Below are positions 20,807 to 31,486 of a stretch of 64,000 nucleotides of DNA, one piece after another. The DNA is from Undaria pinnatifida (taxonomy: Eukaryota > Sar > Phaeophyceae > Laminariales > Alariaceae), in NCBI GenBank assembly GCA_012845835.1, contig JABAKD010000023.1:17263934-17327933 (forward strand), written 5' to 3'. Within the stretch, counting starts at the first letter, position 1. The number at the start of each line of letters is the position of its first letter. The notes below the pieces were generated by a model, which did no database searches, was not told the DNA's origin, and was given only the letters and a program-made list of their open reading frames with translations. The position numbers were made by a program, and so were the translations under genes.

Positions 20807-23212
20807 TACACACTGGAGGTTGATATATAGAATTAAACAGAAGCTGAAATTAACCTGGGTGGTGCTGGAGAGCAGTCCCGTGATTGGGGTCAGCGAGTTG
20901 TTCATGTAGTGACCCGGTGTACTACTACTGTTACTCATTTTTCGTACAACCACATAAACTCTTTGTATTAACGTGTACAAGTAGGGTGCGCAACCTCTTC
21001 AGGAATCGCAGTACACGTCGGTCGTAATAGTATTGATAGCAGCAGTAATAGAGTAGTACGGAACAATAAGACACCTCCCAATAAAAACTCACTCATATAG
21101 TGTATTACGAGTACCAACAACGCAGCTTGCAAAGATGAGTATTGACCTGAAATTCGTCAAACTCACGGCTGACGTCCTTGAAAATTGGTTATATAATATA
21201 TACAGCAGGTACTGACTCTTACCCTTCGTTGTCGGTATTCCGCCGGTAGTCCTTATATAGCAGTATACCGGGGCTCACGCTTACCAGTTGCGACTGTGAA
21301 TCCCGTTCGTTCCTGTCCCAGTTGTGGTTTCATAGGTGTTAGCAACGCTGTGGTACAAGGCAGGGCTTTGCCCATAAACGACCGCTTTTTTTACATCAGT
21401 GTTAAATTGTACGACTTCCTTTCAAACTTTGGAAACCGACGACAGCTACGTGGCCTTACTATTTTGAACATTCACTGAACGCTAGGTATTCCCATCCGTT
21501 GTTGTCGTTTGCAGAAGCCCTGCGAAGCAGTCGCCGAGGGCCGCCAAATCGGCGAGGACATAGTGCACCGGCGACATCAAGGTCGATGACCTCCTGAAGA
21601 AGGCAGGCTACCACTTGCTCGATATACATCCCGCATTCCATTCCCACGGTGCCAAGAGGGCGTTCGACATCGAGGTACGTTCTACTCTTATCTTGCCTCC
21701 TGTGTGTCACGAGTCGAGACATCCATTTCTCCTGCTCAAGACTAAGGGATAGCGTGCGGATATAGTCTATGAAGTGCGGCTCTTCTTCCAAGTACCAAGA
21801 GCAAGTACAACAATACCACAACAATTACTAACAACGAAAGAAGGAGCTCCAATAGTTTGGATAGTTACGACGTCTGCTGGAGAGAAGTACGAATACTTTT
21901 TTACACATACTTATCGACGTCCTCCCGCTATGCTTCAACGTTTGTGGACAGATTCACAAGATCATCGACAAAAAACAAGAGTGCAAGGTGCTGGGTACCT
22001 CCGCTGAGGAGGAGTCCAAGCAAGCCTGCATGCTCCTTCGGAAGCAATGTTGACAGCACATTCTTTATAGAACGTTAAGTTGTGGTTTCTATATACCAGC
22101 ATCGTTTTTTGAGCACTATGCCTAAATGCATGCTCTTCGTCCTTCGGAATACAAATGTGCTTCACATGTTTGCGGTGTGTGCGTTCAAGTTCCTGCTTCC
22201 AGCATGTTTTTTTTGGCACTGCGCTCCTTTACATCTTAAGTTGTAGTTTTCCTGTCTCTATCCTTGACAAGCGCGTGCCTGGTGTTTATGCACTGCGATA
22301 ATTTATTATTGATGATCGACTTAGAGAGAGCTACTAATAAGTGTACAGGTGCTACCTGAGAGGTGGAAGGATATGCCAAGCAAGTCCTCCGACGTGCCCA
22401 TCATGGACTGGGCGAATGGATGATAATAACAAACTCATAATCATAATCGTCTCCATCGTTTACCGTTGTACTGTATATGGACCTCTTGGCATTTTCAAGT
22501 CGCCAGTTGCGCCATTTGTGCTTCTTTTCCGCCTTTCTACTGAATGTCCATTCCTCCTTCCGCGAGCGAAGCCCTTGTAATATATACAAGGCCCCCCTCC
22601 GGGAAGTGCCTAAGGGAGTGGCGCAAGAACGAAACCCAAACATCCAACATCTGACAGTCTGTGGGCAAATAAGATGTACCTGGTGGTAGTGAAAACTATG
22701 TTCTTGTCCGCAGCTCGAAAAGCGGAGTGTGGGGAGGCGCCCTCCCGGGTATGGTTCGCTCTCTCGCCGTCGAGGTGGAGAACCGTAAATATGTGGTAAT
22801 CCCATCACAGTACGTACGTGTCCAGCGCCAGAACTCGTACGATGGGGATTTTTTATACGGGCGACTCTTATGCAGTAAAATTTGCGTGGATAAAAAATAT
22901 AAGGACTAATAGGTGGATTTTCAACCGGCAAAAAATTAAATCAGCAGTTGTTCCGTGCGCCGTCTTTCTATCGTGGTTTTTATGTTTTCTCTTTGTTTCC
23001 TGTTGTTTCGTATGGAAATAAGCAATTTCAGAATAGGTACTCTTCGTGTCTTGTTGAGCCAGATATTGAACTTAACGACGGGTGATACACGCCACGATGG
23101 GCAATCATCCCCCTTCACCGCCAGTTCGTCGCAGAGCGTGCGCGAAATGAGGAACTGTAGGGCTTATATTGTCGCTGAGGCAGAGAAGCCCTTTCTCATG
23201 GAGCATCAGCGC

Positions 23213-24350
23213 CAATATCCACTGCTGTTTGCTTTTAGATTCAAGAAAAAATACGCTTGTTTGTTTTTTAGATCGTCGTCCGATTCAAAATCGTCCCCTC
23301 GTGGAGACGAAAGCAACTCGACTCAGCATAACGAAGACTCGCCACGCGCACATACATGATGTATCCTACTACTGCTGCTGTGCGGCAAGGTTGTACACGT
23401 AGCGTTGTGCTGTCCTCATGTTGTCTGGTCCCTGTCATCCGTGGTGTGAGCAAAATCTCCGACCCATAACATTACCCCTCTGTAATGTACCTGGTACGTG
23501 AAAACACTCTGTCTACTTGGACGTAAATGTAAGGATGGGTGGATAGATAAATTACCATCAGAAAGTTTCTATATTACCGCCCAAATTGGCGCGATCTATG
23601 GACATGCAATGGAGATGCGCACGAAGTGGCAGCACAGCGGAAATGGGGGTATGATGGGGTGACTAATGGCACGCTCCGATCAAAGAATCAGCTACTACAA
23701 CAGCAGCCACACGCGCATAGAGTTGCAGGCTTTTGATGCTTGGGGGCTGGACCGCTGCTGGGCGGCAGGATGGTAGCGTGGCGCCATCAGCGCCTATATC
23801 CACTGCTGTTTGCTTTTTATAGTCAAGCAAAATGACACTGGATTGTTTTGATCGTCCGATTCAAAATCGTCCCCTCGTGGAGACGAAAGCAACTCGCCTC
23901 AGCATAGCGAGGACTCTCCACGCGCATGTACATGATGTATCCCACTACTGCTGCTGTGCGGTAGGGTTGTACACGTAGCGTTGTGCCGTCCTCATGTGTG
24001 GTACCTGTCATCTGTGGCGTGAACTAAATCTCCGACACAAAACAATACCCCTTTGGTATGTAGTACGGAAAAATACTGCCTCTTTGAACGTAAATGTAAG
24101 GATGGGTTTGTATATCAATTACTATTTGAAATGTTCCTATATTACCGACCAAATTGGCGCGATCTATGGACATGCAATTGAGATGCGTCCGAAGCGGCGG
24201 CACACCAGAAATATGGGGTATGATGGGGTGACAAATGCCACGCTCCGACCAAAGAATCAGCTACTACAACAGCAGTCACACTCGCATACAGTTGCAGGCT
24301 GCTGCTGCTAGGGGGCTGGACTGCTGCTGGGCGGCAGGATCGTAGCGTGG
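23213..24350. repeat. two-copy tandem repeat, period about 582 bp
   Basis: Unit 1 (about 23,213-23,795) and unit 2 (about 23,796-24,350) share 'tatccactgctgtttgct', 'cgtcccctcgtggagacgaa', 'gtacacgtagcgttgtg', 'attggcgcgatctatgga', 'aagaatcagctactacaa' and 'gctgggcggcaggat'. They differ by substitutions and small indels. It is non-coding. Confidence 0.9.
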
Positions 24351-24689
24351 TGCTCTGTGCACAAAGAGGGAAAGAAGCGTGTCCTCTACGAGAGCAGAAA
24401 AGCCGGGTTTGTATCCAAATTTCACGTGCGTACGCGGGGATGAGGGATGCAGAAACCCAATCCCCGCGGGGATGTTGCGGAAACCCAGGAATTTGCCTTA
24501 GGTGTGCCCAAGGCCAAAAAAGTTTAAAAGGCTTGCCACGCGCGAAACACTGCACGGATCGCGCCCAAACCTCCAGCAACGTGAGCCCGACGGTCGAATT
24601 GTGCCCACCCCACCCGACGTTTGGGACAAAGGAGCGAACACGAAGAGATGCGCCCGAAGGAAAAAAATCACAATTATACATATACATAT

Positions 24690-24795
24690 ATTATGTGGCA
24701 TAATCAACGAGTGATTCCCCATGCGGACTGCTGGGTGAGCGATAATCTTCACAGCCAAAACGATCGATTCGAGGGGTCTTGAGCGCGAGCATAAG
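24690..24795. repeat. X module, single copy
   Basis: 'tatgtggcataatcaacg' to 'ggggtcttgagcgcgag' matches the X modules at 15.5 and 17.6 kb. It abuts the inner edge of the right arm. Confidence 0.8.
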
Positions 24796-24796
24796 T

Positions 24797-27681
24797 ATAT
24801 AATACAAGGGCTTCGCTCGCGGGCGGCTGGGCGCCGCCCGCTACGCTTGCGGAAGGAGGAATAGACATTCAGTAGAAAGGCAGAAAAGAAGCACAAATGG
24901 CGCAACTGGCGACTTGAAAATGCCAAGAGGTCCATATATAGTGCAACGGTACAGGATAGAGACGATTATGATTATGAGTTTGTTATTATCATCCATTCGC
25001 CCAGTCCATGATGGGCACGTCGGAGGACTTGCTTGGCATATCCTTCCACCTCTCAGGTAGCACCTAGGTCCTGTACACTTATTAATAGCTCTCTCTAAGT
25101 CGATCATCAATAATAAATTATCGCAGTGCATAAACACCAGGCACGCGCTTGTCAAGGATAGAGACAGGAAAACTACAACTTAAGATGTAAAGGAGCGCAG
25201 TGCCAAAAAAAACATGCTGGAAGCAGGAACTTGAACGCACACACCGCAAACATGTGAAGTACATTTGTATTCCTGAAAGACGAAGAGCACGCATTTAGGC
25301 ATAGTTCTCAAAAAACGATGCTGGTATAATAAACCACAACTTAACGTTCTATAAAGAACGTGCTGTCAACATTGCTTCCGAAGGAGCATGCAGGCTTGCT
25401 TGGACTCTTCCTCCTCAGCGGAGGTACCCAGCACCTTGCACTCTTGTTTTTTGTCGATGGTCTTGTGGATCTGTCCACAAACGTTGAAGCATGGCGGGAG
25501 AACGTCGATAAGCATGTGTAAAAAAGTATTCGTACTTCTCTCCAGCAGACGTCGTAACCATCCAAATTATTGGAGCTCCTTTCGCTGTTAGTAATTGTTG
25601 TGGTATTGTTGTACTTGCTCTTGGTACTTGGAAAAAGAGCCGCACTTCATAGACTATATCCGCACGCCATCCCCTAGTCTTGAGCAAGAGACATGGATGT
25701 CTCGACTCGTGACACACAGGACGCAAGATAAGAGTAGAACGTACCTCGATGTCGAACGCCCTCGTGGCACCGTGGGAATGGAATGCGGGATGTATATCGA
25801 GCAAGTGGTCGCCTGCCTTCTTCAGGAGGTCACCGACCTTGATGTCGCCGGTGCACTTCGTGTTTATGTCCTCGCCGACTTGGCGGCCCTCGGCGGCTGC
25901 TTCGCAGGGCTTCTGCAAACGACAACAACGGATGGGAATACCTTGCGTTCAGTGAATGTTCAAAATAGTAAGGCCACGTAGCTGTCGTCGATTTCCAAAG
26001 TTTGAAAGGAAGTCGTACAATTTAACACTGTTGTAATGAAAGCGGTCGTTTATGGGCAAAGCCCTGCCTGGTACCACAACGTTGCTAACACGTATGAAAC
26101 CACCACTGGGACAGGAACGAACGGGATTCACAGTCGCAACTGGTAAGTGTAAGCCCCGGTATACTGCTATATAAGGCCTACCGGCGGAATACCGACAACG
26201 AAGGGTAAGAGACAGTACCTGCTGTATATATTGTTCGGTACTACTCTATTACTGCTGCTATCAACACTATTACGACCGACGTGTACTGCGATTCCTGAAG
26301 AGGTTGCGCACCCTACTTGTACTCGTTAATACAAAGAGTTCATGTGGTTGTATGAAAAATGAGTAACAGTAGTAGTACACCGCGTCACTACATGAACAAC
26401 TCGCTAACCCCAATCACGGGACTGCTCTCCAGCATCACCCAGGTTAACTTCAGCTTCTGTTTACTGCTATATATCAACCTCCAGTGTGTACTGCGACTGG
26501 TGCTGAGGTATCATGCTGCTGTGTTATTTATCACTGCATGGACCTTTTTTACAACCCTGGCTGACCCCCGTGATGAGACTTGCCCGTTTTCATTGCGTCT
26601 TACATGTATAGATACCACGTAGTCGTAGTCGTACATCCAAAACGTGTGTTTATATCACAGCACAAAGCGTCACTGCATGGACCACTTGTTCAACCCCCGC
26701 TTACCCCGATGACGGGACTGCCCCGTACTCGTAGTCGTACATACATGAAGTGTGTTTGGCTGTACGTATGAAAAAGAAATCGCATCACACAGCGTCACTG
26801 CATAGGTCTACTCGTAGACCTGAGTACTTGTACCATTCCCGCTTACACCGCGATGACGGGACTGCCCCGTAACGTACTCGTACATGCAAAAGTGTGTTTG
26901 TACGCATGAAAAAGAAATCACAGCACAACAACAGAAATGTAACTCACGTTTCGTCAAGCTCTCAGCTCCTTCGTTAGGGACGCCGATCGAAGGTGAATCA
27001 CAGGTGTCCGTGTCACACCAGTCACACACACGAGGGTTGTCGCCGCTTCCCCAGTGCTTGTTAAGGTTATGAAAAGCTTGGCACGTGGAAGGCTCGTCAC
27101 TCCTGCAGGTGTCGCAGACAGCGTACTGGGAACTCCTGTTTTTTCCTATTTCGTGCGATGAGGAAGCCGTCACAACCCTTGCTCGGGCACGGCCAATCAG
27201 GATTGCCAGAAGAAGCTGAGTCCCGTTCTTGCCCGACCAGCTTCCACACGCCTGATCCTGAACCTCCACCACCCCCACTGTTGGCGGAGCCTCCTCCCGC
27301 ACTAGCCTTGGTCCGCTTCGCAAATTTCAACTTCAAATTGTTATTGCCGATCCGGCAAATTTCAAATTCAAATTGTTTGCAGCCGTCAACGGCAATTCCC
27401 TCTCAACAGCCAGCAATTGGCCAACTTCAAATAAAAGTACAAAAAAGAAGTTGCTGAAAAAGCAAAATAAAAATATCAGAGAGCAAGCAGTAAAGATCAG
27501 AGAATGAGAGCTAAAAAGTAAGTAAGAATGATGAGACTAGGGAAAGCAAGGAAGGCAAGGAACTTAGGGACGGTTCTTTTTCCCAGCAACTAATTTTCTT
27601 TTCGGCAATTACGGGCTGAGAAGGGCTGAGAGGGGGGAGGATATGCCGAGCGAGACGTCCGAGGGGGGCGAGGTCTAGGTA
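24797..27681 (-). repeat. large inverted repeat, right arm
   Basis: This is the reverse complement of the left arm (18,210-22,580), ending CTAGGTA at 27,681. It lacks the 1,021-bp pogo-like insertion and about 0.45 kb that holds exon 2 in the left arm. It carries many substitutions, so the two arms are distinct genomic copies rather than a read-through artefact of one sequence. Confidence 0.9.
25366..27405 (-). pseudogene. multi-exon cysteine-rich gene of unknown function, right-arm copy (frameshifted, exon 2 lost)
   Basis: This is the mirror copy of the left-arm gene, so the two are convergent. Exon 1 is about 26,948-27,405 (donor GTGAGT). Exon 3 is 25,745-25,912, an intact 168 bases in phase 0 reading 'GEDINTKCTGDIKVGDLLKK' and 'HPAFHSHGATRAFDIE'. 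Exon 4 is 25,366-25,470, with one extra Glu codon compared with the left copy. Exon 1 reads 'DWPCPSKGCDGFLIARNRK' and then loses frame through one extra base near 27,145, a place where the left copy is intact. The spot where the left copy is broken is intact here ('VCDTCRSDEPSTC'). Exon 2 is deleted. Two copies with different lesions imply that the ancestral gene was functional when the duplication formed. Confidence 0.6.
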
Positions 27682-27689
27682 TATAGTTT

Positions 27690-28135
27690 TATGGCAATAT
27701 GAATGAATGACTTCCCACCTACATGGTTGGGTGGGAGAAACCTTCATATATAGCCAAACGCTCGAGAAGTCTTGAGCGTGGATACTTGTAGATAGTCAAC
27801 CGCAATGGCAGAAATTGCGTCTTGTTGGGTGAAAGAAAGAGTGGCATAATTTACAGGTCGCGGCAATACGTGAAACAAAAAATCTTACACCGCTAACATG
27901 CGGCTGGGTATAGTGAAACTGTATATTCTGGCTGGTCACCTCTCGTGCGGTCGCGATGGGGCGCAGAATGTTTCGGAATGATCACACTATTTTGTCTGCT
28001 GAATAGCAGTACGTATAAGCTTGATTTTAATAGCTGTGCGGTGTCACTGGATAATCTTGCTGGTACCTCTCACGCGGTTGCAATGGGGCGCAGATTAATA
28101 CGTATGTTCACACTGTTTCTTAACTGAACAGCATT
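27690..28135. repeat. X module followed by Y-like repeats
   Basis: An X module ('tggcaatatgaatgaatgac', 'cttgagcgtggatacttgtag') directly abuts the right arm. It is followed by two diverged Y cores ('cacctctcgtgcggtcgcgat', 'acctctcacgcggttgcaa') near 27,940 and 28,065. It is non-coding. Confidence 0.65.
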
Positions 28136-28266
28136 ATAAACCAAAATGGAATACGAAAAAAAATGTGATCAATTAATCTCGACCCGTATAGCAACGGAGC
28201 GGGTACATGCATACATGTGATGTCGACGTGGTGGCAAGACGACGATGGAATTGCAGTACTATTACA

Positions 28267-28780
28267 TTTCTCGATATGGTTTACCCTGTGTTGGTGATAA
28301 TGGTTGTCAGACAGGAAATATAAGTATTATTGCGGATACCCCTTGCGCGGTTGTGATGGGGCGCAAAAATAGTGGATGTTCTGAATCGAATTGACTGACA
28401 TCCTCGCTGAAACACCAGTTCGCAAAACAAGGCAGTTGTAAGATCGAGCATTTCGCCTGCTAAGCAAAGGAGTACATACACGAATATGATATGCGTGTGT
28501 TCCCATGCTGGCTGCTCGAGCGCATTTATCGATATGGTTTACCTTGTGTCGGTTGTAATGGTTGTTAGACAGGAAATATAAGCATTATTGTGGATACGCC
28601 TTGCGCGGTTGTGATGGGGCGCAAAAATATTGGATATTCTGAATCGAATTGACTGACTTCCACGCTGAAACACCAGTTCGCAAACAAGGCAGTGGTAACA
28701 ATCGAGCGTTTCGCCTGATAAGCAAAGGAGTACATACACGGATATGATATGCGTGTGTGCCCATGCTGGCTGCTCTATCT
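28267..28780. repeat. two-copy tandem repeat, period 258 bp
   Basis: 'cgatatggtttaccctgtgt' to 'gtgtgcccatgctggctgctc' is present twice (starts about 28,267 and 28,526) with few differences. Each unit contains a diverged Y core ('cttgcgcggttgtgatgggg'). The matching minus-strand frames of 66 codons are shadows of the repeat. Confidence 0.9.
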
Positions 28781-28998
28781 AGCGAAAATAGCCAAAAGTG
28801 CGTTTATTTCCGCGTTTACTGTGATAGCGAGCAACCCTGGTTCTACAGGCGAAGTTGTGGCCCCCTGCAAAGTTATGGCCGGCCTTTTACACCGTGCACT
28901 CACTATGAAGTCTGGCCTCGTATCACGTTCGCGGGTTCATTTTTCTCAAAAAGATATTTAATTTCGACTCAAGGACACGGTGTGGCCAGAGACGACCC

Positions 28999-30253
28999 AT
29001 GATGAGCGGCAAGTCGAGTGGTGCGAGCAGCCGGGCGGGTGGTGCTAACAGCAACGCGGGCGAACGTTCAGTCCGTCAAGCTGAGTACGCTGCACACCGC
29101 GAGGCGGTTAACGATCGGCCTGGCGCGATCGAGGCCGATGCAGCCGAGAACGGGGGGGAGCTCAAAAATATTGAGGACGGTACCACCGAGAACGGGGGGG
29201 CGGCTCGAAAACATTGAGGACATGCTCGGGCAGCTCCAGAATGTGCTGGATGACGTGCAAGCCAACCAAGACGCTGACTAGCCGAACAGTGACCAGGGGC
29301 AGCATAACGGTGCGGCTTCCGCTCGCGGTAGCATGTCAAATATGTTGTGGCTGAAGGAGAGGATCACGGCTTGTCAGAACCTCAACCTTTGAGCGTTTTG
29401 GATACTTCGTGGTGAGAACCCAAAGGGGTGTGGATTGTCGAGGGTCCAGCTGCAAGGGGTACTAAAGAACACAGCCCTGGCATCTGCGGTAGTGGAACAG
29501 GTCAACGCTTTAGCAGGGCTTGATGCCACCGCGCTTATTCCGCGTGGGGCGGAATCGGGCACTGCTGGCACAATCGACATCAAAAAGCAGTTCGCCATTC
29601 TGGCGAGCGTCTTGCTCCTCGCCATCGGGCGGGACATTAATTTGTTGGGGGGAAAGGCGCGGGTGGAGAAGCTACGCGCGGCATTCAAGGACGATGTCGA
29701 CATGGTGACATCACACGGCGAAGCTAACCACCAAGCGATTAATATTCCGGTCCACAAGGTGAGGATAGCCCGCTTCATCAACAAAGATCTCGAAGATTCG
29801 TCGACCGCGGATCACGACGCAGCTCTCTCCGCCAAGTATAACTGGTACGAGCCGCCGGGGATCGACCGATTGCCAGGAGCGGTGGTTCCCACCTGGGAAA
29901 AGGTTGGCGCCTGTATTGACGCTGGTGGGCTGGAACACGTCGACGTTCATAACGAACCGGTCGCACCTTGTGAAAGAGGAGGGCGTGCGGTCAAACGTGC
30001 GCGCAAGGATGAAGACTCTGCTCAGCTTCCGTGCTTCGGTTGGGTCTTCCGGCGGGGATGCCAGTTCGAGCGAAAGGGAGATCCGTGCAAGTACCGCCAC
30101 GATCCGGCCGACAAATTCCGGGAACAGAAGGACAGCGGAGGAGGCGCCAGTGGGGCCGCACACAAGAAAACCAAGGCTGGTGTTTGCACGGTACTGAGCG
30201 CTTCCGCGTCGGGAGACGGAGACGGGAACGGGAAAAGGTGGAAGCTCTGCTAA
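28999..30253 (+). pseudogene. Gag-like protein with CCCH zinc finger, tyrosine-recombinase retroelement
   Basis: An open frame from 29,435 to 30,253 has a helical N-part ('VVEQVNALAGLDATALIPRG', 'AILASVLLLAIGRDINLLGG', 'GKARVEKLRAAFKDDVDMV'), a middle part ('YNWYEPPGIDRLPGAVVPTW') and a zinc finger 'CFGWVFRRGCQFERKG' followed by 'CKYRH', which is Cys-x8-Cys-x7-Cys-x3-His. The tail is Lys/Gly-rich. The likely start, 'MMSGKSSGASSRAGGAN' at 28,999, is separated by a frameshift in a small tandem duplication near 29,150-29,210 and by stops, so the copy is broken. Position upstream of a tyrosine recombinase remnant, together with split direct repeats, supports a DIRS/Ngaro-like Gag. The CCHC knuckle usual in other Gags is replaced by a CCCH finger. 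Confidence 0.6.
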
Positions 30254-30444
30254 ATCGTCCAAGGGTTACGACGAATAGGGGTGCGGGATCCGTCAGTTGG
30301 CAGGGTCAACTTTGGCGACCGAACGAGCTCGGGTTTCAGCGGATGACGCGCAGCTTGTACCGCCAAGGTTGGCGTCGTTTTCTCAACCAGGAGTTTTGGG
30401 CACTAGTACTTCCGCCGATCAGTTGCGAGATCGTCTGAAATAAC

Positions 30445-31483
30445 TTACGCGTCGGGTTTCCGGTTTTGGTGCACTTTTCGCGGGTTAACCGCACAGGACC
30501 GGTATCTTCGACCATGTGAGTCGGAGGAGGCCAAAGTGTGGGCTTTGATTGATTTCGCTACTTGGTGTTGTGCGTCACAGGACAATGAAGCCGGATCTAT
30601 TTCGAGTAAGCTAGCTGCGATCCAATAGTTCCATGGGGTTGATGTTGGCATCGAGCTGTCGATCGGGTTGCCGTTGATCAAGAGTGTAATGCAAGGTATC
30701 TCACGATCGCATACATTGGCGGGAACACGACCACGGGTTTGGCTCCATACATCGTAGGATATGCTGATCAAGGGGTAGGAGCTGATATATTCCTGGGCTT
30801 CTCGGGGTAGAGTGTTTTGGCTATGTCTGGGCATGAGCTATTTTTTTCTTAGCCAGGTCCGATGAGGAATTTGCCAATGGCTCACGTGTGATGAACCCAG
30901 CGCATTGTCTCACGCGAGTGACGTTGCGTTTTTTTTTTTCTGGCGACAGGCAGTTGAGGCATCTTTAATGGAGTGATGCCGATCGGGTTGAGGTGGGATT
31001 CCGCGGCCATAAAGGCGACCAGGCTCAAGTTGGAAGCGTCATTGTACGTACCCGGAGCGAGGTTCGAGGCCCATGTTTTGAGTTGGGTGAAGGTGGCGGA
31101 GCCGTTGTTCTTATGGTAGCACTACTGTCATGTTTTGCGGCTCTACCTGAACACGCGCCACTTTCCTCGTAGCGTTCAGGGAGGCAAGTAAGAATGTGGG
31201 GATATGGTCAGGCGGTATGAGGGTTGAGATAGTTGAAAAGTCGGGGCGTAAACCCGAAGAGTACGCTCTGCATTCGCTGAGGATAGGAAGTGCCTCGATG
31301 CTTGCGGCTGGAGGTGACGTGTCGGAACGAGTCATACAGCGAGAAGGGAGGTGGAAGTCCGATGCATATAAGGTGTACACCTGGAATAATGCAGACGATG
31401 CACGACAGGTGTCTCGTAAACTAGCAGCTGGCAAAGGTTTGCAAAGACAGCCAGGTCAAGATACTGTATGGGGTAAACTGTAG
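30445..31483 (+). pseudogene. tyrosine recombinase (DIRS/Ngaro type), heavily decayed
   Basis: Read on the plus strand in changing frames, this gives 'AKVWALIDFATWCC' (about 30,530), 'GLPLIKSVMQGISRSHT' (about 30,666), 'LGMSYFFL' then 'RSDEEFANGSRVMNPAHC' (about 30,825-30,905), 'DRVEVGFRGHKGDQAQ' (about 30,980), and an intact C-terminal block 31,196-31,483 with 'HSLRIGSASMLAAGGDVSER', 'VIQREGRWKSDAYKVY' and a final 'DARQVSRKLAAG'. These are the RSDE Arg box, HxxR, GRW and catalytic Tyr of eukaryotic tyrosine recombinases. The enzyme would integrate circular element DNA without target duplication. Many stops and shifts make it non-functional. I find no RT or RNase H between Gag and this block. 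Confidence 0.75.
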
Positions 31484-31486
31484 AAG

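Larger units (their letters stand above)
18477..22053 (+). pseudogene. multi-exon cysteine-rich gene of unknown function, left-arm copy (frameshifted)
   Basis: Four exons are inferred. Exon 1 runs about 18,477-18,934 with donor AAAC|GTGAGT, and no ATG is visible at its open start. Exon 2 is 19,263-19,366 (acceptor ACACCAG, donor GGG|GTAAGC), exon 3 is 21,515-21,674 (acceptor TTTGCAG, donor GAG|GTACGT), and exon 4 is 21,952-22,053, ending at a TGA. Phases fit across exons 1-2 and 3-4. The protein has a Gly/Ser-rich start, then a cysteine cluster ('DWPCPSKGCDGFLIARN', 'YTVCDT', 'NPRVCDWC'), then 'KPWSNYYTLWKLC' in exon 2, and a charged tail 'AEEESKQACMLLRKQC'. A one-base insertion near 18,773 and an 8-base deletion in exon 3 break this copy. 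The Cys spacing suggests zinc binding; I do not recognise the family. Confidence 0.6.
18210..22580 (+). repeat. large inverted repeat, left arm
   Basis: The arm starts TACCTAG at 18,210 and is the reverse complement of the segment ending CTAGGTA at 27,681. Matching landmarks in order from the outside are 'ctcggcatatcctcccccct', 'ggcaataacaatttgaagtt' with its reverse at 27.33 kb, the coding exons, the 'cagtcccgtcatcgggg' repeats, 'tacgacttcctttcaaac', and the inner edge 'gcgagcgaagcccttgta' at about 22,565-22,583. This arm is longer than the right one because it holds a pogo-like insertion (19,786-20,806) and keeps an exon that the right arm lost. Confidence 0.9.
22584..24796. other. spacer between the inverted-repeat arms
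   Basis: This 2.2-kb centre is not shared by the two arms. It contains a two-copy tandem repeat (23,215-24,350), then an unmatched stretch at 24,350-24,680, and an X module at 24,690-24,795. I see no supportable gene: frames such as 24,142-24,687 (minus) overlap the repeat and have no recognisable domain. Confidence 0.6.

Noticed and set aside
18210..27681. Inverted repeat as an assembly artefact
   Set aside because: The arms differ by many substitutions, a 1-kb insertion, an exon loss and different frameshifts, so they are distinct sequences. Only the junctions still need long-read proof.
29711..30262. 183-codon minus-strand frame opposite the Gag-like gene
   Set aside because: The plus strand has a recognisable CCCH finger and helical Gag-like segments; the antisense frame is a shadow.
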